The notes: generated by a model not told the origin, from the sequence alone. A stretch of 64,000 bases of DNA from Proteles cristata cristata (GCA_017311185.1 JAESUZ010002554.1:1364001-1428000); one strand, 5' to 3'. Shown: positions 20,168-31,545, counted from the stretch's first letter. Translations and numbers: made by a program.

Positions 20168-20690
20168 AATATGATGTTAAGGCCGAAGCTCCAGAAGCCA
20201 TCTTAAACTTGAAATAACCTTGAAAGTGGAAGCCATGTACAAAGGGAAGCAGAGCAGAAAGTTAGAAGCTGGGTTCTCTGATGACACTATGAAGCTACCG
20301 TACAAATCTTATTTTAAAAATTTTTAATTCTTTTAAAAAGAATTTTTCTTTTAAAATTTTTAAAAATTCTTTTGGGGCACCTGGGTGGCAGTCAAGCATC
20401 TGACTTTGACTCAGATCATGATCTTGTGGTTCATGAATATCAGCCTCACCTAAGGCACTGTGCTGACCGCTCAGAGCCTGGAGCCTGCTTTGAATTCTGT
20501 ATTCCCCTCTCTCTCTGCCCCTCCCCTGCTCGCTCACTCTCTTTCTCACTCTCAAAAAAATAAATAAAAACATTTAAAAATTTTTTAAAAATTATTTTTA
20601 AGTGAATGAGAAACAAACATCTATTATGATGTTAAAGCTTTTGGGCTTTTCCTTCTTATATAGCTGAGCTTAACCTTAACTGACACAGTA
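20168..20690 (+). mobile_element. Possible ancient repeat split by a SINE
   Basis: 'gccgaagctccagaagccat', 'gcagagcagaaagttagaag' and 'ggttctctgatgacactatg' before the SINE, and 'ttaaccttaactgacacagt' after it, resemble the 3' part of an old mammalian LTR-like repeat ending in '...taactgacacag'. The family is not resolved. An AT-rich inverted repeat precedes the SINE at about 20315-20370. Confidence 0.35.
20374..20578 (+). mobile_element. SINEC_Fc-type Can-SINE
   Basis: Head 'ggggcacctgggtggcagtc' lacks about five bases of the usual 'ctcagtcggtt'. The body is 'gagcctggagcctgctttga' and the tail 'caaaaaaataaataaaaaca'. Both 60-92-codon frames on it are artefacts. Confidence 0.92.
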
Positions 20691-21279
20691 ATAAAACTTA
20701 TAATGCAGGGTTGCATGAGTGAGTGTGGGAATATGGGTGTGGGAGAGAATTGTTTTTGCCTTTGTTTTTTCAGGGCTAATGGAAGGTGGTGGCTGGCAGT
20801 TCAAGGTCTTTTTCACTCATCTCCCCAACGGATTGCTTCCTGTTAGGAGGTCATGTTTGTGTGATGCTGCTTTCACCCCCAGCTTCCCCACTTGTCTTGG
20901 GTGACACATGAGGACCGAAGAAGCTTCCATTACAAGACTGTGCGTTCCATCACCATTGTTCAAATATGGAATTGGTGGCCTTTTTTCTCAAGGTCTCATA
21001 TTTCCTAGGGGAACCGGAGCTGTGCAGGTTCTGTCTGAGGTCTGTGTTTGCAGGTGGGTCTGGGCACTGCCTTCCCATGGGCATCCCTAGTGGCCTCTGC
21101 ATTGAGCAGCTCCTTCCTCACCCCCTGTGGTTCAGATTGGAGTTATTTCCTAGTCTTGCCAAAGATGGAGCTTGCATTTCTCTTTTCCTTCTCTTTGTTG
21201 TTGCAGGGTGATTTTGGAGAAGAGGCACAGGTATCTATACGCCACCATGTCAAAATCAGAAGTCTCCTTGCTTTATTTT
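20691..21279. other. Unresolved, comparatively GC-rich sequence
   Basis: Four short overlapping plus-strand frames (60-95 codons, 20719-21335) lie here. They are in different frames, none continues into another, and none has a recognisable domain. I see no supportable exon. Confidence 0.4.
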
Positions 21280-21700
21280 TAAAACAACATTTTCATAAAT
21301 TAGAAAGGGATGCATGTTCATTCTGGACATGTTAGAAAATTAAAAAAAAAAAAAGAGAAGAAGGGAAAAACTTGCTGATAATTTTACCCATCAGTGGTGA
21401 CTCCTGTTAACATTTTAGACAGTATTTTTCCAAAATTTCTCTCTTTCATTTTCTCTATAAGTAAACTGATACATAGATAGGTTATTTTTTAAATCTGCAT
21501 TATTTTTTAACTGTATTCATGTAACTTTTTGTGAACATGATATGGAATACCATTGAATAGCCCACAACATTATTGTTCATTGCTCTTTGGCATTCCAAAG
21601 TATGAGTATAACATAAGTAATTAACCAATCCCCTAGTTTGGACACTCCCCCCCCCCCACTTTAACTACTATAAATAATGCTGCAATGCATTTTTTTTACT
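21280..21700 (-). mobile_element. Old L1 (L1M-type) 3' fragment, antisense
   Basis: Antisense L1M landmarks in diverged form: 'tcctgttaacattttagaca', 'gattatggaatacc'-like sequence, 'taattaaccaatcccctagt', 'ttggacactc' and 'actataaataatgctgcaat'. It includes a C9-10 run at 21649-21658. Confidence 0.6.
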
Positions 21701-22059
21701 TAAAAAAGGAAAAGGCTCAGCCTGCCCTATTTTTCACATTTCCTTAGTAAAATCTTTCTACTGTGAAATTTCAGCTCAGGTCAGATGGTCATTCATTAGG
21801 AATTAGTAGTGGACTATGAGATTCTTATTATTATTCAAGGTCAGTGCAAAGGCAGAATGGTAAATGGGAGCCCTGGAGCTCAGTAATTATTTTCAACACT
21901 GTGGCGGCCTCACGCCAAAGCTCTGTGTATGCACAAAGCCACAAAAGGCCACAGACTTTCAAGAATTGGGAGACCTGCCAGGCTGGGGATTCCTCACACC
22001 TTATGACCTAAAGGGACCTTCTATCTCCCGTGAAGGTCTCTTTAAAAAGACTGCTTATT
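21701..22059. other. Unresolved non-coding sequence
   Basis: No gene or repeat assigned. A 70-codon frame at 21864-22076 has no family resemblance. Confidence 0.4.
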
Positions 22060-23605
22060 TTAAGCTTATAAAATAGTTTCAAAAACAGTACAGTTTCCTT
22101 TTATCCCCTTGCCCCACATCTCTTAATCATCTTATATAACTATAGAATGAGATATGATCATTGGCACAATCTAGGCAACCGAACTGCAGACCTTATTTGA
22201 ATTTTACTATTTTCCCCACTAATTTTTTTTTTGTACTAGGATCCTAAGGATGATCCCACATCGTATTAGCTGTAAGAAGCAATCTTCTACTTACTCTTTC
22301 CTAAGTATAAGAGTTCCTCAGTCTTTCCTTATCTTTTCTGACCTTAAAGTTTTTGATAAACACTGGTTAGATACTTTGCAGATTTTCTCTCAGTTTGGGT
22401 CTATCTGACATTTTTTTCATGATAAGATTGAGGCTATGCATTTTGGGCTGGAATATTACAAAAATGCTCTTGTATCTCAGTGCATCATATTAAGGGGTTC
22501 ATGAGGTTGATGTGTCTAACTGCTGGTGATTTTATCACCTTGATCACTTGGTTAAGTTGTTGTCTGACCAGTTTCTTCATTGTAAAATTATCACTTTTCC
22601 CTTTGTAATTGATAAATATCTTGGGAGAGATACTTTCAGATTATGCAAATCCTATTCTTCCTCGAACTCATGCCCAATAATCTTAGTTTCCATCAATGCC
22701 TCTTTCCTGCAACAATTTCTGTTATGTTTGTCTAATGATGATTCCATAATGATGATTCCGTATTTCCCTCTTCTCTTCTAGGTTTATTAATTGGAATCTG
22801 TTGTGAGAAAGAGCTATTGCATTCCCTATTTCTTTTTTTTTTTCTTTTTTTTTTTATTTATTTTTGAGAGAGAGAGAGACAGCGTGAGCAGGGGAGAATT
22901 AGAGAGAGAAGGAGACATAGAATCCAAAGACAGGCTCCAGGCTCTGAGTTGTCAGCACAGAGCCTGATACAGGGCTCAAACCCATGAACCATGAGATCAT
23001 GACCTGAGCCGAAGCCAGATGCTCAACCGACTAAGCCACCCAGGTGCCCCACATTCCCTATTTCCTTATAGGATAATATATTATATCAGCATGGACACAT
23101 GGGTATTTATTTTATTCTCTGGATTAAAGTATCATGATATCATTATTTATTTTGTTCAGATTGTTCCAGTTTGAGCCATTCGAATCTCCTTCATGTTGCC
23201 TCCTGTTTTCTTTGACATGCTCCCATCTCACTTCAGGATTTTCTTGCTTTTTGCCACCACAGCAATTTCCAGGATCATCTTGTGTTTACCCTACCCCTAC
23301 TTTGAAAGCAACCACTTCTTGGGGTTCTTTTCATTGAAGGATGGTGTTTAGAGACCAAGTATGTTCATTATTGCTGGGCTATTATTGCTACCAACAGATA
23401 GAGCTAGAAAAATATATATGTATGCATACGAACCTACATATATACATATATCTATATACTGGCACTTCTGATTCCACTCCAAAACCACGAGGTTTATTCT
23501 AGTATCCTCCTTTCCAAACCTTTCCTTATTTATAGTTTTTTTCCAACAGCAAGAAACTATAGCTCTCATTAACTACAATTTTACCATTTATTTGTTCAAT
23601 TTCTT
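22060..23605 (-). mobile_element. Probable ancient LINE 3' UTR-like sequence, antisense
   Basis: Long T-rich stretch with phrases such as 'gatcatcttgtgtttaccct', 'cattattgctgggctattat' and 'agatagagctagaaaaatat' that recall a dispersed old L1M-type 3' region. It is split by the SINE at 22833-23051. It may be one element with the antisense L1 at 24270-25640. Family assignment is weak. Confidence 0.35.
22833..23051 (-). mobile_element. SINEC_Fc-type Can-SINE, antisense
   Basis: T-rich tail, (GA) tract, 'cagcacagagcctgatacag' and head ending 'aagccacccaggtgcccc'. A perfect 13-bp target duplication, cattccctatttc, lies at 22820-22832 and 23052-23064. Confidence 0.95.
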
Positions 23606-23816
23606 TTTTTTAAAAATGCTCAACTTTATTTTTGAGAGAGAAGGATAGAGAGAGAGAGCAGGGGAGAGGCAAAGAGAGAGGGAGCAGGGACAGAATCCCA
23701 AGTGAGGGTTCACCATCAGTGCAGAGCCTGACATGGGATCTGCACCATAACTCATGAGATCATGACTTGAGTTTTGAAACCAAGAGTCAGATGTTTAACC
23801 AACTGAGCCACCTGTC
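23606..23816 (-). mobile_element. Can-SINE, antisense, older copy
   Basis: 'gctcaactttatttttgaga', 'cagtgcagagcctgacatgg', 'catgagatcatgacttgag' and head remnant 'aactgagccacctgtcc'. The flanks tcaatttctttt and ccaattcttttg look like a decayed target duplication. Confidence 0.88.
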
Positions 23817-23830
23817 CAATTCTTTTGTTT

Positions 23831-23986
23831 TTAATATTTCATTTATTTATTTTGAGAGAGAGAGTACAGTGCATGAGCATGCAAGTGGGGAGGGGCAGAG
23901 AGAGAGAGAACACAATCTGGCAAACTGTAGATCGTATAACTGAGGCGCAAAATCAAGAGTTGGACTTTAACTAACTCAAAGCACCA
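23831..23986 (-). mobile_element. Degenerate Can-SINE, antisense
   Basis: Directly follows the previous SINE. It has 'atttcatttatttattttga', 'gtggggaggggcagagagag', then a shortened body ('atcgtataactgaggcgcaa') and a poor head ('aactaactcaaagcacc'). It contains internal deletions and high divergence. Confidence 0.75.
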
Positions 23987-24269
23987 GTAATTCCCATATT
24001 TGTTCAGTTCTAATGTTTACATAAAGTAGTTTCAGAACTGTTAATCTGCACCTGAGAAACACTTCTGCTAACTAGATCAAACATACTTATACACAGTTCT
24101 TTTTTTTTTTTTTTTGTTTTTAATCCTTGCAGTATTCTATCAAGTGACACGTTCTTCTATACTTCCTTAGGTTAGTTCTTTTCTTCCCCATGCATTTCAA
24201 AAATTAAGGTTGAAGCATCATATACAGCTATTCCATTCTGGGCTTTTCCTTATATACTGGTTGATTTTA
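23987..24269. other. Unresolved sequence with a T-run
   Basis: T16 run at 24100-24115 followed by 'gtttttaatccttgcagtat'. No element assigned. Confidence 0.35.
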
Positions 24270-25640
24270 ACTATTTGTTTATTTTGAAGGGATGTAAAAG
24301 GTTTGTGAAACAATACCACAGTTCTAGGAGTCACTGATGTACAAAAAGATACACATAGAGAGTGTCACTCAACCCTTGCTACTCTGTTCCCGTCCCCCAC
24401 TCTCCCACCTCTTTTCCACTTACTTCCTATAGATAACTACTATTTAGCTTCTGGTTTATGTTTTCTTTATTTCTTTTGTATAAATGTAGCAGATACCTGT
24501 ATGTATTTTCTTATATCCTTCTTCTTCCATAAATATAAAGATTTTAGAGATGCTCTTGCTTTGCTTTTCTTCACTTTTAATAATATGACCTGAAATTACT
24601 TCATATTTGTTCATAGACATCTTCCTCACTTTTTTTATAGCTGCATAGTATTCCACTCTATGAATGTTTCATGGGTATTTCCAGGTTTCCTACATTTGAC
24701 AACTACAAACAAAAAGTATTTTATGCATATGCAGTTTTGCATTTAGCACTGCTAGAATTTACCTAAAGGATACAGAAATGCTGAGGCATAGGAAGCACAT
24801 GTACCCCCATGTTCATAGCAGCACTCACAATAGCTAAAACATGGAAAGGGCCTATGTCCATCAACAGAGTTGAGTGGATCAAGAAGATGTGGTTTATCAT
24901 GCCATGGAATCCTACATGGCAATGAGAAAGAATGAAATCTGCCATGTGTAGCTACATGGATGGACCTTTGAGGGTAAAGGAAAGAGCTAAATGTCAGGCA
25001 GAGAAGGACAACATCATATGTGTGCACGTGATAGGAGGATTAGGAGGAACTTGATGGAGGAACAAGGGGAGAAGAAGGGGGAGCCAGGGGAAAGGAGAGA
25101 GGCAAACCATGAGAGACTCTTGAATGCTGACAAAAACCGAGGGACTGATGGATGGGGGGATGGGCATGAGGAGGATACTTGTGGGGGATGAGCACTGAGT
25201 GTTATGTGGAAACTAATTTGATAATAAACTATTTGTAAAAATAAATAAATAAATACTTTTAAAAAAAGAAAGAAAGTGTATCTTTAGGGTAGATTCCTGA
25301 AGTGGGATTGCTGGGTTGGAGCAAAATATGAATTGAAGTCAATAGTATTGCTGAATGTTCAAAAGATATTAAACCTGCATTTCATCAGTAATTTAAAAAC
25401 AAATATTCTATAGATCAAATTACAGAATATGTTGTCATATTTTTAACCTTACTGGTCTAATAGGTAGGACATAAGATCTCATGTTTTAATTTGTATTTTT
25501 CACTATGAGTGAATTTGTTACTTTATATGTGTGGGGCTTATTTTTATTATCTATTTTTTGTGTATTGCCTGTCCATTTTTTCCCCATTTTTCTTGACTTT
25601 TCATCCTTAGTATCTCAATTATTAAGAGTTCTGTTTTCTT
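24270..25640 (-). mobile_element. Old L1M fragment, antisense, split by a younger L1
   Basis: Antisense L1 landmarks: 'atagctgcatagtattccac', 'catttcatcagtaattt', 'aagtgggattgctgggttgg', 'ttgtgtattgcctgtccatt'. The younger sense L1 at 24747-25275 interrupts it, with 'gttttgcatttag' before and 'tgtatctttaggg' after being adjacent in the parent. Confidence 0.6.
24747..25275 (+). mobile_element. 5'-truncated L1 3' end
   Basis: Sense L1: 'cactgctagaatttacctaa', 'catgttcatagcagcactca', 'tggcaatgagaaagaatgaa', 'caaaccatgagagactcttg', 'ttgataataaactatttgta', then an A/T-rich tail. Same family end as 16642-17056, 42823-43860 and 52146-54534, but more diverged. Confidence 0.88.
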
Positions 25641-25825
25641 GTTTTTTTTTTTTTTTGAGAGAGAGCAGGGGAAGGGCAGAGAGATAGGGAGAGAGAGAAT
25701 TCCCAAACAGGCTCTACACCCAGCATGGAGTCTGATGAGGCTCAACCCTGTGACCCAGGAGATCATGTGACCTGAGCAGAAATCAAGAGTTGGATGCTTA
25801 ACTGACTGAGCTATCCTGGCACCCC
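25641..25825 (-). mobile_element. Can-SINE, antisense
   Basis: T15 tail, short (GA) tract, 'gcaggggaagggcagagaga', 'gagatcatgtgacctgagca', and head ending 'gagctatcctggcacccc'. It lies at the edge of the old antisense L1. Confidence 0.9.
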
Positions 25826-27389
25826 TATTGGCAGCCATATACCATAAATACTAGCCCCCTTTGTCTGTGGTAAGTTATGAATCTTTTTTTTCCAGTTTGC
25901 CAATTGCTTCTTGACTTCATGGTGCTTTCTGTATTATGTAAGATGGGAAGAAAAGAGAGGAATGGATGGTGGTCTATTGACAGAAGTTTTATTTTTCCAT
26001 ATGACCCAAAATAAATCTCTGAGAAAAATAGAGAACAATGTCTTGCCTAAAGGAATATTTGATATTAATTGATCTGCAAATGTTGAGGAATTTAATAGCA
26101 TTACAGCTGAATATGGGAGAAACGTAAGGAATGGCATGGACTGCTACTAGTTTAGAAGAGAGTAAGAATTTGGAGCCATGAGAAATATGTGTGTGTGGTC
26201 AGCATCCTGAAAGAATAGGACTGAAATGGACTGTCAGAAATGTATGAATTCTTAATATGTGAGTGCAGTGACATGGATTGAAATATGCTGCACATTTGAT
26301 TGAGTAGAAAAATAGAGGGTATCTAGTACCTATAAGTGTATGCAGGATTGTTTAATATTGCGCCATTAATAGATACTAGCCAGATCCATTAAGAGGTTGT
26401 CACCAAACTCATCAATTTTCTTACATTTATATTTCTTATAGCCATACTTCTCTTTTTCATTTCCTCTGCTTTTTCTCTAGGTTAGAGTCAGTATGTCATG
26501 TCTTCTTTGCTCTTGCAATGGTCTCCAATTAATCAACTTGCCAGTCTTCACCAAATCAAGCTGACCACAATTAACAACCACCAGATCTGTATTTCTAAAG
26601 CATCCCTTAATTTTCAAACCTTCATTCTCCTTGTCCCTACTCCCACAGAATTGCCCAGAAGAGTGGGTTTCAAACTGTGTTCTAGGGATCATACATAGTA
26701 TCTTCCAGAAATATGCTGTTTATTGTTACTCAGCCATTGTCTTTCCAGTGTCTATAGCATAAATGTCTGGGGCAGAAAAAGTATCCAGTAAAAATTTGTA
26801 AAATGAATGAATGAGTGACTCATTGGTTGCTGGAAGATGTAATTTGAGATTTGAAGACTCGATTCTACTTCCCTCTTAGATCAGCAGCCCCACTGTTATC
26901 CACTTATTATGTTGTCATTCCTAAGTTTTATTTGAAGAGTCCAGTTGCTTTAAGTGTGTTTAAAAATCAACAAATAGAGTAAAGATGTCTTATATCTTCT
27001 TACATTCAAAAATCTTAAATTAATATTCCAAAAGGTAATTGTTCCTTACTCCCTAAAAATGGGAGAAGATATCATCAAGGTTTCTGCTTATGAATCCTCC
27101 TCAGAAACTCATGGCCTTATGTGGGGCTGCCATGTTTGTTTCTTCTATGATCCTATCTCTGAGAAACAGTTCTGACTCAAGTGTAGATGATTATAATATA
27201 TTGACATCCAGCCAGAGGTGATTTGCTTGGGGGGTAGACACCTGAACCCAGATGGGCTTCCTTGAAGATTTTTTTAGAAACGGAACAACAACAATCTGTC
27301 CATTTCTGTGCAAAAAACTATATAAGTTATTTTGTGTTCAGGTCTCCCATTTCTTTTAAATTCAAAAGCAACATCTTTGTTTGGGATTT
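25826..27389. other. Mostly unresolved non-coding sequence
   Basis: About 1.5 kb with no gene and one possible L2 fragment (26450-26820, separate entry). The 66-71-codon opposed frames at 26477-26698 are chance. Confidence 0.4.
26450..26820 (+). mobile_element. Possible L2 LINE 3' fragment
   Basis: 'tcttgcaatggtctccaatt', 'ctttccagtgtctatagcat' and the end 'aaaatgaatgaatgagtgac' resemble the diverged L2 ORF end and the '...tgaatgaatgaatg' terminus. Divergence is high. Confidence 0.4.
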
Positions 27390-27543
27390 CATTTTTATTA
27401 AGTTTTTAATCCTTTAATTCCAGTGTGTTAACATACAGTGTTATATTAGTTTCAGAAAAAGCAATTACTGATTCAATAGTCTCCATGTATTAATCAGTCA
27501 GTGTCATCAGGATAAGTGTGTGTAATACCTCTCTTTTCTTACA

Positions 27544-27738
27544 ATTTTTTAATGTTCATTTATTTTTGAGAGAGAGAGAGACAGGGTGGAGTGGGGAGGG
27601 CAGAGAGATGGAGACACAGAATCTGAAGCAGACTTCAGGGGTCTAAGCTGTCAGCACAGAGCCTGACAGAGGGCTCAAACCCATGACTCCGAGTGCAGTG
27701 AGTTGGATGCTTAACTGACTGAACCACCCAGGCGCTCC
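27544..27738 (-). mobile_element. Can-SINE, antisense, in L1
   Basis: Tail 'ttttttaatgttcatttatt', body 'cagcacagagcctgacagag', head 'gaaccacccaggcgctcc'. 'aggataagtgt' (about 27509-27519) and 'aggataaatgt' (27739-27749) look like the target duplication, leaving about 24 extra bases between the left duplication and the SINE tail. Confidence 0.88.
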
Positions 27739-28039
27739 AGGATAAATGTACTCTTAACCCTCATAACCTCATTTCACCAATCCCCTCTACCTACTTTCCT
27801 CTGGTAACCACCAGTTTGTTTTCTGTAGTTAAGAGCCTCTTTTCTGGTTTGTTTCTCTCTCTCTCTCTTTTTTTTTTTCCTTGTTTGTTTTGTTTCTTAA
27901 ATTGACATATGTATGAAATCGCTATGGTATTTCTCTTTGTCTGACTAACTTATTTACTTGAAGATTATACTTTCATCTCCAACCATGTTGCTAAGCAAAC
28001 GACAAGCTTGCATTATTTTTATGGCTGGAATACACTCCA

Positions 28040-28042
<3 letters not shown>

Positions 28043-28081
<39 letters not shown>
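28043..28081. repeat. (GT)n microsatellite
   Basis: About 19 uninterrupted GT units inside the antisense L1. The Cys-Val repeat in the 86-codon plus frame here is an artefact of it. Confidence 0.95.
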
Positions 28082-28084
<3 letters not shown>

Positions 28085-28100
28085 AAGATTATATATATAT

Positions 28101-28330
28101 GGGCGCTGGGTGGCTTAGTCGGTTGGTTTTTCCACTTTCGCTAGGTCATGATCTCGCGGCTGGGTGGGTTCCGAGCTCCCGCGTCGGGCTCTGTGCTGAC
28201 CGCCAGCCCAGAGCCTGAGCCTGTTTCAGCTGTGACTCCCTCTCTCTCTGATCCTCCCCTGCTCATGCTGTCTCTCTCTCTCTCTCTCTTTCCTAGAAAT
28301 AAATAAAAAACATTTAAAAAATTAAAAAAA
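28101..28330 (+). mobile_element. SINEC_Fc, 'gcttag...cctagaaataaa' subtype, in L1
   Basis: Head 'gggcgctgggtggcttagtc', diagnostic 'ccactttcgctaggtcatga', tail 'cctagaaataaataaaaaac'. It sits between (AT)n runs (28086-28100 and 28331-28354), so its target duplication is an AT repeat such as attatatatata. Confidence 0.93.
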
Positions 28331-28354
28331 AATTATATATATATATATATATAT
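28331..28354. repeat. (AT)n run
   Basis: 'attatatatatatatatata' just after the SINE, derived from its target duplication plus expansion. Confidence 0.8.
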
Positions 28355-28686
28355 AAATTCTTTATCAATTCATCTATCAATGGACACCTGGGCTGCTTCC
28401 ATAATTTGGCTATTGCAACTAATGCTACAATAAACAAAGTGGTATATATATCTTTTCAAATTAGTGTCCTTTGTTTTCTTTGGGTAAATACCTGGCAGTA
28501 TGATTACTGGATCATAGGGTAATTCTATTTTTGAGGAACCTCCATACTATTTTCCACAGTGTCTGCACCAGTTTGCATTCCCACCAACAGTGCACAAGGG
28601 TTCCTTTTTCTTCATACCCTCATCAACACTTGTTTCTTGTGTTTTGATTTTAGCCATTCTGATGATTGTGAAGTGATACCTCATCA

Positions 28687-28903
28687 TATTTTTTTAAAAA
28701 ACAATTTTAAATTTATTTATTTATTTTGAGAGAGAGAGAAAGCCTGAATGGGGAGGGGCAGAGAGAGAGGGAGAAAGGGAGGATCCCAAGCAGGCTCTGC
28801 ACTGTCAGCACAGAGCCCAATGCTGGGCTTGAACCCACGAACAGTGAGATCATGACCTGAGTCAAAGTCAGATGCTTGACTGACTGAGCCACCCAGGAGT
28901 CCC
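28687..28903 (-). mobile_element. Can-SINE, antisense, in L1
   Basis: Tail 'aaatttatttatttattttg', body 'ctgtcagcacagagcccaat', head 'actgagccacccaggagtcc'. The L1 reads 'gaagtgatacctcatcat' before and 'agttttgattcgcatttc' after, which are contiguous in intact L1s. Confidence 0.92.
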
Positions 28904-28999
28904 TCTCACTGTAGTTTTGATTCGCATTTCCCTGATGATGAATGATGTTGAACATCTTTTCATGCTGGCCATCTTTATGTCTTCTGCTGGTCTTCCAAT

Positions 29000-29600
29000 A
29001 TTTGGAGAACGTCAATCTAGAGTGGAAGAGACAGAAGCAAAGATGCAGAGAGAAGGAGAAATGAGAGACAAAGAAAACATCCTGGTGGCATTTGAGCCCT
29101 TTCCTTTGCTTGTTTCTTAGGCTGTCAAAGGTGGGTTCTATAAAACAAGACTCCAGGATGGAATTTGGGGTACAGTATGTTTATTAGGAAACAATACTTA
29201 TGGAAAGGAAGGTAGGAAACAGGGTGAGTAGAGGGAGAAATTGAACAGCAACACAAGTCTAATGAGGCCATGGATGACCCCATAGAGAGCTCTGTAGTGT
29301 ACATGACTCTTTGGAATTGTCCTGCATGGCCTGAGATGCCCTGACCTTTCACTTCCCACAGTGACCAGTCACTGGATCTGGGTCCCCAGAGAAAGGAGTG
29401 GTCTTGGGCAAGGCAACTCTCTACAGCTGAGACATATCCTGAAGTAGCTGAGAGCTGATGGCTGTCTAATGACCACACAGCCAGCATCTGCAGAAATACA
29501 TCCTTCTTTGAAAGTAATCTTGACAGCGCTTCTCATGTCCACCTCAGAAGCCCACTTTAAGCCTGCCTCCGCTAATGTCCAACCCTTTATTTTAATTATG
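29000..29600. other. Unresolved, possibly old LTR-like sequence
   Basis: A 120-codon minus frame (29125-29487) and a 79-codon minus frame (29369-29608) overlap here. Neither has a recognisable domain. Phrases such as 'gtatgtttattaggaaacaa' suggest a degraded dispersed repeat, but none could be named. Confidence 0.35.
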
Positions 29601-29639
29601 TGAGACACTTCAATATGCTTTCCATATGTTTCTATTTAT

Positions 29640-30000
29640 GTCAAATCAAGGTCAAGTTAGATTTTTATCACTTACCACCAAAAAAGTCCAGACTAATACC
29701 TTCCAGACAGATTGTTCCCTGGAATGCCCTCTCTACTCCTTTGGCCATGAGATGCCTGTATTTTTTCTTCTTGACCCACTCACTCATACAACAAACATTT
29801 CCTGACTATCCACCATGTGCCAGGCATGAATATAAATCCTACTTTTCCCAAGGCTCCAGCGGCTGCCCCACACCTTTAGAAAGACCTTCATGACCGATGA
29901 CCACCGCCCCCCCCAGCAGGTTCACTCTCCTCTGAAAGCCATGGTCTCTACCATTCACTCAGTGCTACTTTGCCTCTCACTGGACCACTGGTCACTGGTG
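29640..30000 (+). mobile_element. Possible L2 fragments
   Basis: 'attgttccctggaatgccct' and 'agaaagaccttcatgaccga' resemble the L2 ORF 3' end in sense. 'caacaaacatttcctgacta' with 'ccaccatgtgccaggcatga' resembles an L2 or MIR 3' end in antisense. The mixture suggests two overlapping fossils. A C-run lies at 29907-29915. Confidence 0.35.
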
Positions 30001-30173
30001 GAACAGTTTTTGTGGGATATGGGCCTCACTGAGGAACGAGATGAGAAATTCCTATGGGACTTTTCCCAACCTCTAAGAGCATCGTTCATTACATTTCAGG
30101 GTTTTTTTTTTTCCCCAGGAGACGTTCAGGAGACATTTCTTTCCTATCTCAGTCTCAGTAACACATATGTTTC

Positions 30174-30404
30174 TTTCTTTTTTTTTTTTTTTACTATTTT
30201 TATTTATTTCTAGGAGAGAGAGAAAGAGACAGCATGAGCAGGGGAGGGTCAGAGAGAGAGGGAGATACAGACTCCGAAATAGGCTCCAGGCTCTGAGCTG
30301 GCAGTCAGCACAGAGCCCGACGCGGGGCTCGAGCCCACCAACCGCGAGATCATGACCTAAGCGAAAGTCGGTCACTTAACCGACTAAGCCACCCAGGCGC
30401 CCCT
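30174..30404 (-). mobile_element. SINEC_Fc, 'gcttag' subtype, antisense
   Basis: Tail 'tatttatttctaggagagag', diagnostic 'gacctaagcgaaagtcggtc' and head 'ctaagccacccaggcgcccc'. The flanks acacatatgtttct (30160-30173) and gcacatgtgtttct (about 30408-30421) form an approximate duplication. Confidence 0.92.
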
Positions 30405-30880
30405 ATAGCACATGTGTTTCTGAATAACTACTTGGTTTTTTATCTCACACGCCTGTAAACTGTGTAACTGGCTAAGTTTCTCTTTTCACTTTGGTCACTA
30501 GGAAGCTCAATCCAAATGCATGACACCCTCTTAGCACTTGTGTAACATTCTCTGTCAGTATCACTGACTGGTATCTTCAGGTATTTGAAGCTGAGAATTT
30601 TGTTTTATTTGTTTAGCTTAGGTTTCTCAAAAATATTATCTGAACGTCTCTCAGTTGCTACAAACACACACCCACTCCTTATCGTAAGTACTTGTCACTT
30701 CACATGTGTTTGCTACCTGCTCGCCCTCTGAAAGTGTTAGATTTTATGTTCTTCATCTGGGGTGTGCATTCAAAAACACTTTTTATAATATATTTTATTC
30801 CACTTACCATCTCCAAAATATTATCATTTCCAAAACTAATGCGGGTATTTTTTTGTACTAAGCTTTTGGAATCTAGTGTC
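30405..30880. other. Unresolved non-coding sequence
   Basis: No gene or repeat family recognised. Confidence 0.4.
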
Positions 30881-30882
30881 TT

Positions 30883-31545
30883 TTTCTTTTATTGTGGTAA
30901 AATATATATGACCCAAAATCTACCAATCTAAGCTTTTTCAAATATACAGTTCAGTAGGCTGAAGTACACTCACATTGTTGTATAACAGCCACCACCATCC
31001 ATCTCCAGAACTTTCCCATCTTCCCAACCTGAAACTCTGTACCCATTAAATAATGATATCTATTTCCCCCTCTCACCAGCCAGTAGCAATAATCATTCTA
31101 TTTTCTTCCCTGGGAATTTGATTACTCTAGGTATGCCGTGGAAGTAGAATCATAGTATTTGTCCTTTTGTGTCTGTCTAATTTAACTCAGCATAATATCT
31201 TCAAGGTGCATCCATGTTGTTAGTGTGGATGTGTCAGAATTCCCTTTCTTTTTTTCTTTTATTTATTTATGTTGAGAGAGAAAGAGAGAGAGTGTGTGTG
31301 ATAGAGAGTGGGGGAGGGGCAGAGAGAGAGAGAAAGAGAGAACCCCAAGTAAGCTCCATGCTGTCAGCACAGAGCCCGACACAGGGCTCAAACCCACCAA
31401 CTGTGAGATCATGACCTGAGCAGAAATCAAGAGTCAGAAGCTTAACTGACTTAGCCACCCAAGCGCCCCTCCCTTCTTTTGTAAGTTTTAATAATATTCC
31501 ACTGTATGTATATGCCATGTTTTGTTTATTCATTCATCTACGATC
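30883..31545 (-). mobile_element. Antisense L1 3' fragment split by a SINE
   Basis: Landmarks: 'attgtggtaaaatatatatg', 'tacagttcagtaggctgaag', 'cagccaccaccatccatctc', 'ctcagcataatatcttcaag', 'gtgcatccatgttgttagtg', then after the SINE 'ttttaataatattccactgt' and 'catgttttgtttattcattc'. An old L1M-type copy. Confidence 0.82.
31247..31469 (-). mobile_element. Can-SINE, antisense, in L1
   Basis: Tail 'cttttatttatttatgttga', (GA) and short (GT) tracts, 'gctgtcagcacagagcccga', head 'ttagccacccaagcgcccc'. The target duplication is approximately 'ccctttctttt' on the left and 'cccttctttt' on the right. Confidence 0.92.

Larger units (their letters stand above)
27390..28999 (-). mobile_element. Antisense L1 3' region cut by three SINEs
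   Basis: One L1 copy can be followed across three SINE insertions. It starts with 'ccagtgtgttaacatacagt' and 'catcaggataagtgt', then 'accctcataacctcatttca', 'ctggtaaccaccagtttgtt', 'gctggaatacactccattc', 'tctatcaatggacacctggg', 'ggatcatagggtaattctat', 'cattcccaccaacagtgcac', 'agttttgattcgcatttccc' and 'ggccatctttatgtcttctg'. No frame longer than about 70 codons remains. It is an older carnivore L1 than the copy at 52146-54534. Confidence 0.88.

Noticed and set aside
24100..24115. T16 run as the tail of a processed pseudogene or SINE
   Set aside because: No retrocopy body or target duplication could be found beside it. The same applies to the T-run at 13195-13213.
28043..28081. (GT)n and other regular repeats considered as possible CRISPR-like arrays
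   Set aside because: They are ordinary microsatellites without spacers, and the genome is mammalian.
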